Assembly (NCBI RefSeq): GCF_033115175.1
Contig: NC_084835.1
Coordinates: 59,316,448 to 59,380,447, forward strand
DNA: 64,000 bases
Reading direction: 5' to 3'
Origin: Lepus europaeus
Lineage: Eukaryota > Chordata > Mammalia > Lagomorpha > Leporidae
The notes under the pieces are model-generated. The model did not search any database. It saw nothing but the letters and a program-made list of their open reading frames with translations, and was not told the origin of the DNA. The position numbers and the translations under genes were made by a program. Positions within the stretch are counted from its first letter, which is position 1; the number at the start of each line of letters is the position of its first letter. Positions 23,961 to 35,896 of this stretch are shown in pieces.

Positions 23961-24138
23961 ATCAAATGTGTGCCTGTGTAAACAAAAGAGCATTCAATTT
24001 ATATGACAGGAGGCAGCAAAAATATTTTTTATCGTATATAGAATGTAATCGATTTCCAATTTATGTGTATGACAGTAAATGAAGCCCAGTAATCAAGAGT
24101 CTCTGAGGGTAGGTAACATGATTTGGTAATATAGTTTT

Positions 24139-24499
24139 TTTGTTTGTTTGTTTTGCCAAGCAGAGTTAGACAGTGAGAGAGACAGAGACAGACAGAGAGT
24201 TAGAGACAGTAAGAGAGAGAGAGAAAGGTCTTCCTTCTGTTGGTTCACCCCCCAAATGGCTGCCATGGCCGGCGCACTGCGCTCATCCGAAGCCAGGAGC
24301 CAGGTGCTTCCTCCTGGTCTCCCATGCGGGTGCAGGGCCCAAGCACTTGGGCCATCCTTCACTGCACTCCCGGGCCACAGCAGAGAGCTGGACTGGAAGA
24401 GGAGCAAGTGGGACAGAATCCAGCACCCCAACCAGGACTAGAACCCGGCATGCCAGCCCCACAGGCGGAGGATTAGCCTATTGAGCCAAGGCGCCGGCA
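24139..24499 (-). repeat. C-type SINE
   Basis: Starts with a (GTTT)n-modified tail and carries an extra GACAGAGACAG stretch; AATATAGTTTTT flanks it. Confidence 0.87.
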
Positions 24500-24530
24500 G
24501 GCAATATAGTTTTTAAAAAAGAAAACACAT

Positions 24531-24830
24531 GGGGGCCAGCCCTATGGCATAGCGGGTGAAGATGCCGCCTGCAGTGCTGGCACCCCACATGGGCACCAGT
24601 TCAAGACCCAGGGTTGCTCCTCTTCCAATCCAGCTCTCTGCTAAGGCCTGGGAAAGCAGTGGAAGATGGCCGAAGCACTTGGGCCCCTGCACCCAAGACC
24701 TGAAAGAGGCTCCTGGCTTCGGATCAGCCCAGCTCCAGCCATTGAGGCCATTTGGGGAGTGATCCAGCAGATGGCAGCTCTCTCTCCCTCTGCCTTTCAA
24801 ATAAATACATCTTTATAAAAGAAAAAAAGA
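24531..24830 (+). repeat. C-type SINE
   Basis: Head GGGGGCCAGCCCTATGGC, tail AAATAAATACATC; a small body deletion. Confidence 0.83.
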
Positions 24831-25226
24831 ACACCAAGAAGGTTAAAAATAAAAGGATAGCAAGTAGATGTGTCAGAGAATATTAATCCAAGCTGGTAAA
24901 TGGATTTTTTAGGCCCTATTTATGAATAATTAAAAGTCTTGCTGGTCTGGGTTTTTACTCAAGGAAGCCAGTCTCAGTTCCCTGTCATTTCTGGATCTGT
25001 GGATTACACCACTGCAATAAAGTTCACAAACTAAGGGAATTTATTTTCCCTATGACTTGGAGTTCTTTTTCATTTCAGGCACCTGCAGAATCCTCTTTCT
25101 TGCTTTCAAGCTCAACTGTGTATAATTTTAAAAAGATTTTTATTTCCACATATTTGAAAAAGCAGGCTCTTCAGTCTGTCATTTTGTACAGAAGTTCCAA
25201 GAACACTTAATTTAAGTTAAAGATAG

Positions 25227-25472
25227 GGGCCGGTGCTGTGGCAAAGCGGGTTAACACCCTGGCCTAAAGCACCGGCATTCCATATGAGCGCTCCACTTCT
25301 GATCCAACTCTCTGCTATAGCCTGGGAAAGCTGTGGGAAAGGCACAAAGCTGGGAAAGCCTGGGAAAGCCATCTGGGGAGTGAACCAGTGGATGGAAGAC
25401 CTCTCTCTCTCTCTCTCTCTCTCTGTAACTCTGTCTTTCAAATAAATAAAATAAATCTTTAAAAATAGAATA
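25227..25472 (+). repeat. C-type SINE with internal deletion
   Basis: The central body is replaced by repeats of GCTGGGAAAGCC; duplication AAGTTAAAGA. Confidence 0.82.
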
Positions 25473-25842
25473 AGTTAAAGACAACCAAGACCAAAGTCTA
25501 AATTACTTAATTTCATCATCTACATTAGGAAATCATAATGTTCAATTTATAAGGCTATGAGAAGTAACAGAAATTATATCTTAGCATTGGCCCTGGTAAA
25601 ACACTCAAATGCTGCCCTTTAATATGCCACCAATTTTACATTCTACCAAAATAAAAGTAAACCAATAACCATCAGCATGGAATGGGAGTTTTAAACTTTT
25701 ATTTTGATTTCAGCTTTCATTGAGTTAAAATTGCATTAGGGGCAGCAATGCTTCCTTTAAAATTGATTTCAAGAAAATAAAGCAACTAGTAAAGAACAAA
25801 ATCATAATAACAGATTTCAATGGTCCTTAAGAGTTATTCAGT

Positions 25843-26173
25843 GAGGCCAGCTCTGTGGCGTGTAAAGCTGCAGCCTGCAGTGCCAGCATCCCATATGGGC
25901 ACCGGTTCGAGTCCTGGCTGCTCCACGTCGGATCCAGCTCTCTGTTATGGCCTGGGAAAGCAGTAGAAGATGGCCCAAGTCCTTCGCCCCTGCACCTGCA
26001 TGGGAGACCAGGAAGAAGATCCTGGCTCCTGTCTTTGGATCGGCCCAGCTCCGGCCGTCGTGGCCAATTGGGGAGTCAACCAGCAGATGGAAGACCTTTC
26101 TCTCTCTCTCTCTCTGCCTCTCCTTCTCTGTGTAACTCTTTCAAATAAAAACAAATAAATTAAAAAAAAAAAA
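25843..26173 (+). repeat. C-type SINE
   Basis: Flanked by exact AGTTATTCAGT; full-length with an A13 tail. Confidence 0.88.
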
Positions 26174-26892
26174 AAGTTATTCAGTTAGAACACTGACAAT
26201 AACTTTCTCTGTGATTTGATCTGGAAACATTAAGCCCAAGATCCTATTCAGAGATCAGAGACTTTTTGGTTGACTGTCATCATTTCTCAATATGTGCTCT
26301 TAAAAGTTAAATTAAACTAAATGAGATCTCCCCTTCCAAAATTCTGACTCTAGAATAGTAATATTTTTAAAACAACTTCACTCCAAATTCTAATATTTTT
26401 CTAAGAATGTAAAAATGGTTTACTTATTTCCTACTTACACAAACAGCTTAATTCTCGCACCCTTTCAAAAGTAGTTTTGAAAAATAATGGAAAAGGCCTC
26501 AAAATAAGTGCTCATGCTTCTGAGATTAACTGCCCCCACCTCCAACAACTTAAGCCATTCAAGTGAGAATTCAGTCAATGAAAAAGGAACACTCTTTGTA
26601 TATCACACACTTTTTGTACTTTATCTTCCAAATCTAAGTAATGGTTAATTTTCACCACAGTGTTTTCTGGCAACTATGGCATAATACTTTCCCACAAGAA
26701 TATAATGATTGCATCCTAGACCAACAAATCAGTCTCATTAAAAAAAAAAAAAAAGCAATCACAAAATTTAATCAACAACATGCAAAAGATGAAGACTCAA
26801 GTGAAAACACCCATATTCCTTTACAACAGACCTCAACAATGTCCTTAAAAGTCCTAATGGAATTCTTGTGATCCACCTTGTAAGTTCTGTTT
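26174..26892. other. Intron 1 unique DNA
   Basis: AT-rich, no repeat or exon recognised; an A15 run at 26,740. Confidence 0.45.
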
Positions 26893-27175
26893 TAATTAGT
26901 TAAGAGGCAAAGAGAGACAGAGTATGGGGGAGAGTGAGTGATTTTTCATCTGCTAGTTCACTCCCCAAGTGCCCACAGTAGTTGGCCCCACAGCCAGAAG
27001 CCTGAATTTCAATGCAGGTCTCCCAGGTAGATGGCAGCAACTCAACTACTTGAGCCACCACAAATGCTTCTAAGCAGGAAGTTAGAGCCAGAAGCTGGAA
27101 TTAGAAGTTGATGCTTGGAAATGAACCTAGGTATACTCTGATTTGAGACTTGGGCAAGTTAACTGCCTGGCAAAA
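26893..27175 (-). repeat. Old C-type SINE
   Basis: Diverged reversed copy. Confidence 0.62.
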
Positions 27176-27261
27176 TACCTATTCCTCTAAACTTCTTTAA
27201 CTTTTAGAATGAACATGCACTATTTCTATAATTTTGTCTTTTTTTTTAAGATTTATTTTCG

Positions 27262-27565
27262 GGTTGGCACCATGGCACAGCGGATTAAGCTGCATCTACA
27301 ATGCCAGCATCCCATATGGGTGCCAGTTCGAGTCCCAGCTGCTCTGCTTCTGATCTGGCTCCCTCCTAATGTGCCTGGGAAAGCAGCGTAAGATGGTCCA
27401 AGTCCTCAGGCCACTGCACCCATGTGAAAGACCAGAGGAAGCTCCTGGCTTCAATGTGGCCCAGCCCTGACTGTTGCAGTTATTTGGGGAGTGAACCAGC
27501 AGATGGAAGTTCTCTCTCTTTCTATCTCTGTAACTCTGACTTTAAAATACGTAAATTTTCAAAAA
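27262..27565 (+). repeat. C-type SINE
   Basis: Head GGTTGGCACCATGGCACAGC; preceded by AAGATTTATTTT, perhaps from another copy. Confidence 0.8.
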
Positions 27566-27579
27566 AAGTAGTTATTTAT

Positions 27580-27846
27580 TTATATGGTGCCAGTTCAAGT
27601 CCCGGCTGCTCCATTTCAGATCCAATTTCTTGCTGATGCACCTGGGAAAACAGCAGAGGATAGTTGAAGTGCTTCGGCCCTTCTACCCATGAAGAAGATC
27701 CTAGAAGACTTAGAAGAAGATCCTGACTCTTGACTTTGGAGTGGCCCAGCTCCAGCAGTTGAGGCCATTTGTGGAGTAAACCAGCAGATGGAAGATCTGT
27801 CTCTGCCTTTTAAATAAAATAAACAAATCTTTAAAAAAAAAAAATG
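27580..27846 (+). repeat. C-type SINE, 5' truncated
   Basis: Begins at GGTGCCAGTTCAAGTCC (the B-box block) and runs to an A12 tail. Confidence 0.78.
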
Positions 27847-27944
27847 TTAGTACAATTGACTGAAATATTGAAACAAACAATATCCATGAATCCTAGTTAA
27901 ATCCAGGGCAAAATATATCTGAAAGAAATTGTCAAAATAGGAAA

Positions 27945-28050
27945 AAGCACCAGAGAACTTGGATTCCAGTTGTAATCTGAAATTTCTAGTAAACTCAGGG
28001 TTTCGGTTTCCTCATTTTAGAATGAGGTCCACTTCACCTCTAAAATTCTA
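27945..28050 (+). repeat. MIR-type SINE fragment
   Basis: GGTTTCCTCATTTTAGAATGAGG is the MIR core-end block. Confidence 0.45.
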
Positions 28051-28054
28051 CCAT

Positions 28055-28707
28055 TTTTTTTTAAAGATTTATTTTATTTACATGAAAGACAAAGTTATAG
28101 AGATAGCTGGCGCCACGGCTCACTAGGCTAATCCTCTGCCTGTGGCACCAGCACCCCGGGTTCTTGTCCCGGTTGGGGTGTCAGATTCTGTCCCAGTTGC
28201 TCTTCTTCCAGTCCAGCTCTCTGCTGTGGCCTGGGAGTGCAGTGGAGGATGGCCCAGGTCCTTGGGCCCTACACCCACACGGGAGACCAGGAAGAAGCTC
28301 CTGGCTTCAGATCGGCGCAGCACGCCAGCTGTAGCAGCCTCTTGGGGGGTGAACCAACGGAAAAAGGAAGACCTTTCTGTCTCTCTAACTCTGTCAAAAA
28401 AAAAAAAAAAAGTTACAGAGAGAGGTAGAGCGAGAGCCAGAGAGAGAGAGACAGAGAGGTCTCCTATCAGTCAGTTCACTCCCCAAATAACTGCAACAGC
28501 CAGAGCTAAGCTGATGATCCAAAGCCAGAACTTCTTCCAGAACTTCCATGCGGGTGCAGGGGCCCAAGGATTTGGGTATCTTCTGCTTTCCCAGGCCATA
28601 GTAGAGATCTGGATCAGAAGTGGAGCATCCAGGACTCGAACTGGCACCCTTATGGGATGCCAGCACTGAAGGCTGGGGCTTTAACCCTCTGTGCCACAGC
28701 TCTAGAC
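28055..28707 (-). repeat. C-type SINE split by a younger opposed copy
   Basis: The tail end is at 28,055-28,109 and the body at 28,412-28,707, ending CACAGCTCTAGACCC. Confidence 0.83.
28110..28411 (+). repeat. Young C-type SINE nested in an older one
   Basis: GGCTAATCC head to poly(A); AGTTATAGAGATA/AGTTACAGAGAGA flank it as a nearly exact duplication of the host SINE sequence. Confidence 0.88.
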
Positions 28708-29561
28708 CCAAATTCTACCATTCTTCACCCCAACCTCCTTCCTTTATATATATATATACCATGAAAAATATGGCCCATAAACAATTGACACAGAGTAACT
28801 AATTCTCTTGAAAACAAAAATAAATCTGTGATGCTAAAAAAAATTATGGGATATTTCCTTCAGCTACTGTACTGTAATACCTCAGTCTGCTTATGCAATT
28901 ATTCTATCATTTAAGATTTACTAAGTATGATAACTGGAGTACAAGGGATCACCCAAGTCAGGTGAATTTGTACAGGGGGAGGCATGAGGAGTTTCACGTA
29001 CAGCTTAATTAAAATGGCATCATGACGACGATTATGAGGCAGGTAGGAATGGAAGGGGCACCAGTGGAGGGGAGAATAAACAAGCAGACAAGTGCACACA
29101 GAAAGCAGGCCACATAAAGCAGAGTGGTGTAGAAAATCAGGCTGAAAAAACTAGGAAGGGAGCGTCTTGTCTCTGTAAAGCTTGATCTTCACTGTGACAA
29201 AACTAATTTAAGGTTTTTAAAAAGGTAGTGACATAATTTGAGAGGTGTTTGGAAAGGTGCCCTTGATGAAACCTAGAAGACAGACTAAGAAGAGGAGGAA
29301 TTAGCTGACAGACAAGGAACCCACTTAAAGTATAATGAGAGCAAGGAGGCTAGAATGACACCTAAGCTTCTAGCTTCAGCAATAAATAAATAAAACTGCT
29401 TTGGAAATAAATTAGTATTTATTTTCTAACAGTAATAACTAAATGACACTGCAAATTTTTTAAAATAAAATTCTCATTACTTTATTAAATAATATTTATA
29501 AGAGATTAATTTTAAAACGTTTTTGACATTGTGAAACATCTGACTATAAAAACCACATGCT
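28708..29561. other. Intron 1 unique DNA
   Basis: A short (TA)n lies at 28,744. The 29,150-29,400 part looks repeat-derived, but I cannot name the family. Confidence 0.4.
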
Positions 29562-29861
29562 GCCGACGCGCAGCTCACTTGGCTAATCCTCCGCCTGCGG
29601 CACCGGCACCCCGGGTTCTAGTCCTGGCTGCTCCTCTTCCACTACAGCTCTCTGCTGTGGCCCAGGAGGGCAGTGGAGGATGGCCCAAGTGCTTGGGCCC
29701 TGCACCCACACGGGAGACCAGGAGAAAGCTTAGGATTGGCGCAGCGCACCGGCCATAGCGCACAGGCTGTAGCGGCCATTTGGGGGGTGAACCAATGGAA
29801 AAGGAAGACCTTTTCTCTCACTGCCTAACTCTGCCTGTCAAAAACAAAACAAAACAAAACA
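29562..29861 (+). repeat. Young C-type SINE
   Basis: GGCTAATCC head, (CAAAA)n tail, and CCACATG on both sides. Confidence 0.87.
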
Positions 29862-31138
29862 CCCACATGTTAACAATACATTTAGAATTTGTAAATAAAT
29901 ACATGCAGAAGTATTTACAATTATCCAAGTGCTCTGGATATCGCATATATATGTATGTATATGCATACATACACATACATTCCCTCCTCTAGAACTGTTG
30001 AGCTGGGTATGTAAAATAATCATCTACAATTGAAAGGATTGGCATAGATGATTTCTAAGGATCTAGAATTAAAAAGTTGCTGTGCTTACTGACCTCTTTC
30101 TAGGCCTAAAGGGTTCTAAATTGCTGCAACTTCCATAAACCAGTAGAGGGCTGCAACAGCTCAGAGAAAATGGCAAAGCAGCTTTACTAGCATTTCAGGA
30201 ACTGGGAACTGAAAGAATTACCAATACCTAAAGTAGAAATCTAATAATAACTATATTGACTTCACTATCAACAGAAGGTAAAGCATAAAGATTCTAAGAG
30301 GGGTCCAGAGTAAGCTCCAACATCCTGAAAACACGCATAATCAAGAATTTTGCCATAATTTTCTCTTGCAAAATGATAAACTACTTGAAGGTCAAGTAAA
30401 ATCTTACTAACAGAGGAACTGCGGGAAACAATCAAAATGAATCAAATGCATTAATTCCTTTTAGACCTACTGTTCCACACAGCTGCTATCAGACTAATCT
30501 TCCTACAATGATTAGTTAGGTTATGTCATATCTACTTTATCAATTCTGTTTTGCATTTAGTACAATGCTGTAGTCAAACTTTCCTTTCACTAGATGTCAG
30601 GGTACATTTCTACCTCTTGTATACAACCCTATTTTCAAATCCCATAGTCAAACTGCTCTTAACTGCTATACACAGTGTGCAAGAGTTAAGATGGAAATGG
30701 TCAGGCTTCATTGAATAGGTCAGACTTAAGGTAAACTTTGAAGGAAGAAAAACATTTACACAAGTGTAGAGAACAGAAGTCACAGGTGGGAAAGTTTGTG
30801 TAAAGAGGGTTAGAGGAATTGACTCAGGCTGAGGAAATGGTTCTAAGGGAAGTATACAGGGAGCTTCAACTGAATTTGTTCTATTTAATCCTTAAATTCA
30901 TTGTTATGTTTTTGTACCTCTTAAATTTTCTGAAATATTTCAAAATTAAAAAAAAACTATTATTTTAATTTTGCCCCATATCTTGCCCTCCTATAATATA
31001 AGGTTTTGTAGCCAATCTTTCCAATGTATTATAACAGTCATGGTTAAGCTTGGTGCCACTTGAAGTACTTCTCACTGTTTAATCCTAAATAATGTCCTAT
31101 CTCACTTTCACTGCTTTCTTTAAAAATGATAAGCACAG
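29862..31138. other. Intron 1 unique DNA
   Basis: 1.3 kb with no gene seen. The 30,440-30,700 part may be an old LINE2-type relic, but the match is weak. Confidence 0.4.
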
Positions 31139-31442
31139 GGGCCGGAGCTGTGGCTCACTTGGTTAATCCTCCGCCTGCGGCGCCAGCATCCCATATGGGC
31201 ACCGCGTTCTAGTCCCGGTTGCTCCTCTTCCACTCCAGCTCTCTGCTGTGGCCCAGGAAGGCAGTGGAGGATGACCCAATTGCTTGGGCTCCTGCACCCG
31301 CATGGGAGACCAGGAAGAAACTCCTGGCTCCTGGCTTCGGATCGGCGCAGCTCCAGCAGTAGCAGCCACTTGGGGGGGTGAACCAACAGAAAGAAGACCT
31401 TTCTCTCTGTCTGTCTCTCTCACTGTAAATAAATAAATAAAT
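31139..31442 (+). repeat. C-type SINE, intermediate form
   Basis: GTTAATCC head with the older GCATCCCATATGGGC block and a TAAATAAATAAATAA tail; ATAAGCACA flanks. Confidence 0.87.
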
Positions 31443-31629
31443 AAGCACATACTTTAGCCTTAAATAAAAGGAAATGACTTTTGCTTATGATTTGTGTAGT
31501 TTTAATAGGTACATAAAATATACTGAGATAAATGGTCATAAAAATTTCAGAATACTTTCTAATAATCACTAGTTTTGCAATATAAGCTTGTGATCTAGAA
31601 AACTTTTTTTGTTAATGCAAAGAAACAGA

Positions 31630-31948
31630 TTTTTTTTTTGAAGATTTATTTATTTATTTGAAAGGCAGAGTTAGGCAAAGGCAGAGAGAGAGGTCTTCCA
31701 TCTGCTGGTTCACTCCCCAAATGGTCGCAACAGACAGAGCTGTGCCAATCTAAAGCCAAAAGCCAGGAGCCTCTTCCAGGTCTCCCATGTTGGTGTAGTG
31801 TCTCAAGCACTTAAGCCATCTTCTACTGCTTTCTTGGGCCACAGCAGAGAGCTGGATCAGAAGTAAAGCAGCCAGGACTGGAACTGGTGCCCATATGGGA
31901 TGCTGGCACTGAAGGCAGCAGCTTTACCAGCTGGCACAGCGCTGGCCA
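31630..31948 (-). repeat. C-type SINE
   Basis: Reversed full-length, ATTTATTTATTTGAAAGGC to CAGCGCTGGCC. Confidence 0.86.
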
Positions 31949-32482
31949 ACAGAAAACATCTTTACCTCTTCCCTTACTCTTTATTCAGTTACAATGAGCT
32001 GGAATCAGCACTGTACAAGAAGACAATGCTGAAGACAGCAATTCATTTATTTCTAATTCACTTACCACGTCATTCTCATCTTGATCCAACATACTGTGCT
32101 TCAATGACAGCATAAAATTGGCACTTTCACGACTTTATACCAGGGTTGAATTATTTGGGCCTCAATTTAGTCCCCATCTACTATTTCGGTTTTTCTATCT
32201 CCTGCTCAGTCTCCAACACAGGCTTACATCCTATACTGTAAACAAGAATTTAAGACAACTGTATATTCCAGGACTTTCAAATGAAAACACCCTCTAAACT
32301 GGTCTAAGGGAGTATTATGTGTCAGTGTCAGCTATTCTTGAGAGCAATTAAGAATTATAAACTGTTTTTCTGCCATAGCATGCTGAGAATGATAAATGTG
32401 GTAATGAGGAACCAGAGCAAATTCACTGTGTCCTAACAGCTGCAAGAACATGAACGATCAGTACTTTGAAAATATCAACCAC

Positions 32483-32672
32483 GGGGCCGGTGCTGGGGCG
32501 CAGCAGGTTAAGCTGCCACTTGCAATGGCATCCCATAGGGGACATCTGGATGAAATTCCTATCTCCTGCCTGGTCACTGTGGCCATTTGGGGAGTGAACC
32601 AGTGGACGAAAGATCTGTCTCTCCTCTCTCTATAACTCTTTCAAATAAATAAAGCTTAAAAAAAAAAAAAAG
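32483..32672 (+). repeat. C-type SINE with large internal deletion
   Basis: The head joins the distal body near 32,545; the tail AAATAAATAAAGC is retained. Confidence 0.8.
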
Positions 32673-32892
32673 GGCCAATCTCAATGGGAAAAATAAGTGC
32701 ATAATTGATTTTATTTCTAGAATAAAACATTTCCTGATACATAACCATAAGTTTCCAAACTAGAAAAAAAGGCAAATCTCAGTGAAGGTATAAATATTAG
32801 ACAGCTTTATCTATTAAAGGAAATATACTACAAAAATAATTCCTAAAAACGAATTTAGGAATATTTGAGTTCTACAACAAAACTGAATGTAC

Positions 32893-33209
32893 AGGGGCTG
32901 GCACTGTGGTACACAGGTTAAGCCACCACCTGAGATGCTGGTATCCCATATGAGCACCAGTTCTGATCCTGGCTGCTCCACTTCCAATCCAGCTCCTTGC
33001 TAATGCACCTCAGAAGCAGATGGCCCAGGTACTTTGGGCCCTGTTATCTGTGGCGAAGACCCAGATGGAGCTCCAGGCTCCTGGTTTTGGCCTGCTCCAG
33101 ACTTGGCCTTGCAGTCATTTGGGGAGTTAACCAGTGGATAGAAGCTCACTCTGTTTCACTCTAACTCTACCTTTCCAAAAAAAAAAAAAAGAGAGAGAGA
33201 GAGAGAAAT
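32893..33209 (+). repeat. C-type SINE
   Basis: Tail of pure A followed by (GA)n. Confidence 0.82.
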
Positions 33210-33241
33210 AATGTAACTCATCCTTTTTAGAAGGGAATTAT

Positions 33242-33376
33242 GAGGGTACTTCAAAAAAATTAATGGAAAAATTGAATTAAAGGATACATTTATTTTGTGG
33301 TTCACAAAAATTTTAAAATTCATTTATAGAGTTTTCAAAATATGCATCTCCTTGAGCTTTCTGAAGACCCCTTCAT
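33242..33376. mobile_element. Inverted-repeat DNA element (MITE-like)
   Basis: Left GAGGGTACTTCAAAAAAATT and right TTTCTGAAGACCCCTTCA are inverted copies; it looks related to the shorter element at 13,993. Confidence 0.5.
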
Positions 33377-33681
33377 ATGCATCAATTTAAAAATTTTGCA
33401 TCAAAATAAACTTATCTTTTTATTTCATTTTCACAGGGTGAAAAGCCACATAGGTCCTTTCCCCTTAACACATATCCATTAAAAAGTTGCAAAATTTTGA
33501 AATTTTCAAAGAACACCTAATTTTGGATTCTTAAGTAATTACCTTCTTCTGCTAGATTTCAAATTTCACACAAGCAAAGAATGTCTTCTTCAGATACAAA
33601 CTTACCACTGCTACCTAAAACCTTAAAAATCTAAAAATCTTTCCAATGACTGCCTCACCTTCTATTTAAATTAGATACAAC

Positions 33682-33998
33682 TGGGCCGGCACTGTGGCAA
33701 AGTGGGTTAAAGCCCTGGCCTGAAGCGCCGGCATCCCATATAGATGCCGGTTCTAGTCCCAGCTGCTCCTCTTCTGATTCAGCTTTCTGCTATGGCCTGG
33801 GAAAGCAGCAGAAGATGGCCCACGTCCTTGGGCCCCTGCACCCGTGTGCAAGACCCGGAAGAAGCTCCTGGCTCCGCATTGGCACAGCTCCAGCCATTGC
33901 GGCTATTTGGGAGGTGAACCAGAGGATTGAAGACCCCTCTCTCTGTCTCTCTCTCTGTAACTCTTTCAGATAAATAAGGTAAATCTTTAAAAAAAAAT
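33682..33998 (+). repeat. C-type SINE
   Basis: Full-length; ATACAACT on both sides. Confidence 0.86.
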
Positions 33999-34569
33999 AC
34001 ATACAACTTATATAGTTATTTTCTAATTTGTATTGCATCATTTCTCATCTTGGCAACTCATTTTTATTAAGCCTCTAGTAACTGTGGCACTTCTCAACTA
34101 CTACCCTCCCTTTCTCTTTTAATCCAAATTCATCTTCTGTGCCAGTCAGACCATTTCCTGTTATTGGTTTAAGTTAAGGTGCTTCTCCTTCATTCAATAA
34201 ATATATGCAAACCATTTACCACATGAATAGAGAATAAGACAGACATGATCCATGTCCTCACAGGACTTATCATGTTCATTTCTACACCAACTAGAAAGCA
34301 ATCTGGATGACTAAAGAATAACATTTTCCTATTTCATAACTATAGATATATTGTTCCCTGAGTGTGAACCCTTAAAATGACAGACTACACTATTGCCTTC
34401 CTATCACCTCAACAATACCAAGTGCAGTGCTGTGAAAAGAATCCTTACAAACTTAACAACTCATACTGTTTAAAACCTTATTTATATCTGTAATACTTGT
34501 TCAATGTGGCAAAACCAGAAAATTCAGAAAAATGATTTTAAAAAATCAAGATAACTTCAAATTAAAAAA

Positions 34570-34899
34570 AAATTTTTTTTGACAGGTAGCTATAGACAGT
34601 GAGATAGAGAGACAGACAGAAAGGTCTTCCTTCCGTTGGTTCACTTTCTAAATGGCCGCAACAGCTGGAGCTGTGCCCATCCGAAGCCGGGAGCCAGGAG
34701 TTTCTTCCTGGTCTCCCATGCGGGTGCAGGAGCCCAAGCACTCGGGCCATCCTCCACTGCCTTCCTGGGCCACAGCAGAGAGCTGGAGTGGAAGAGGAGC
34801 AACCGGGACTAGAACTGGCACTCATATGGGATGCCGACGCTTCAGGCCAGGGTGTTAACCCGCTTCAGAGGATTAACCTAGTGCACCACGGTGCCAGCC
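34570..34899 (-). repeat. C-type SINE, mosaic head
   Basis: The head shows both the GGGTGTTAACCCGC block of older copies and the GAGGATTAACC block of younger ones, one after the other. Confidence 0.82.
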
Positions 34900-35089
34900 C
34901 TGTCAAATTTAAAATTTTTCACACTGCATCCTTCAAGATCTTCCACTCCTTGCAAAAATCTATAATCACATATACATTCATATATTTCCCTCCTAAAGGT
35001 TCTAAATTTACCGATGATTTTATTCTTTGTTCTCTCAATGTCATCATCCTGAAGGTGTAGTTTTGAAATGGAGCTATACAGTCATTAGC

Positions 35090-35230
35090 CTTTACTAGGA
35101 ATGTGTGACTTCAAGTGATTTAACTTGAACCTAATCTGCAAAATGAGAAGATAAACTTCACAAGATCACAGTAAAGAATGAATGAAAATTTATGCTGAGA
35201 ACCTATTAGCTACTATAGAGTACTGGTAAT
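35090..35230 (+). repeat. Probable MIR fragment
   Basis: CAAAATGAGAAGATAAACTT and flanking text resemble a worn MIR. Confidence 0.35.
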
Positions 35231-35470
35231 TTTGCCATTACCAATCAACTGACATTTTTAGTAGAAAAATACATAATTTTAATTTTCTTTATCTTACTTT
35301 CAATTAATATTTTGTAATGAATAGGATTCAAGTGTGAAACGCCACGTTTAATCCCAGGCTCAAAGGATTCTGCTTTCTGCTCCCTTCTCCCTAATAACCG
35401 AGTACAGACAAAAGCTACATATAGAGGAAATTCCTAGATTTTAGGAGTGTGAATGGAATAAAGTTTAAAG

Positions 35471-35625
35471 AGGGGTGCACGCTGTGGCGCAGTCGGTTAA
35501 GTCACTACACAGGATGCTCACATCCCATATCTGAGTGCCAATTTGAGCCCTGGCTACTCCATTTCAAATCCAGCTTCCAGCTAATGCAACTGACAGGCAG
35601 CAGAGAATGGCCCAAGTACATGGGC
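35471..35625 (+). repeat. C-type SINE, 5' half
   Basis: Head GTGCACGCTGTGGCGCAG; the body stops at CATGGGCCAT, where an opposed copy begins. Confidence 0.8.
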
Positions 35626-35896
35626 CATCCACTGGTTCACTCCCCAAATGGCTGCAATGGCCAGAGCTGGGCCAATCTGAAGCCAGGAGCCAGCAAAGAG
35701 CTGAGCTGATCCGAAGCCAGGAGCTTCTTCTGGGTCCCGCACGTGGGTGCAGGGGCCCAAGGACTTGGGCCATCTTTCATTGCTTTCCCAGGCCATAGCA
35801 CAGAGCTGGATTGGAAGTGGAGCAGTCAGGAGTGGAACCGGTGCATAAATGGCACTGAAGGCAGCAGCTTTACGTGCTATGCCACAGCGCCAGCCC
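35626..35896 (-). repeat. C-type SINE joined head-on to the previous
   Basis: Starts mid-body at CCACTGGTTCACTCCCC without a tail and carries a short GCCAGGAGC repeat duplication. Confidence 0.8.
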
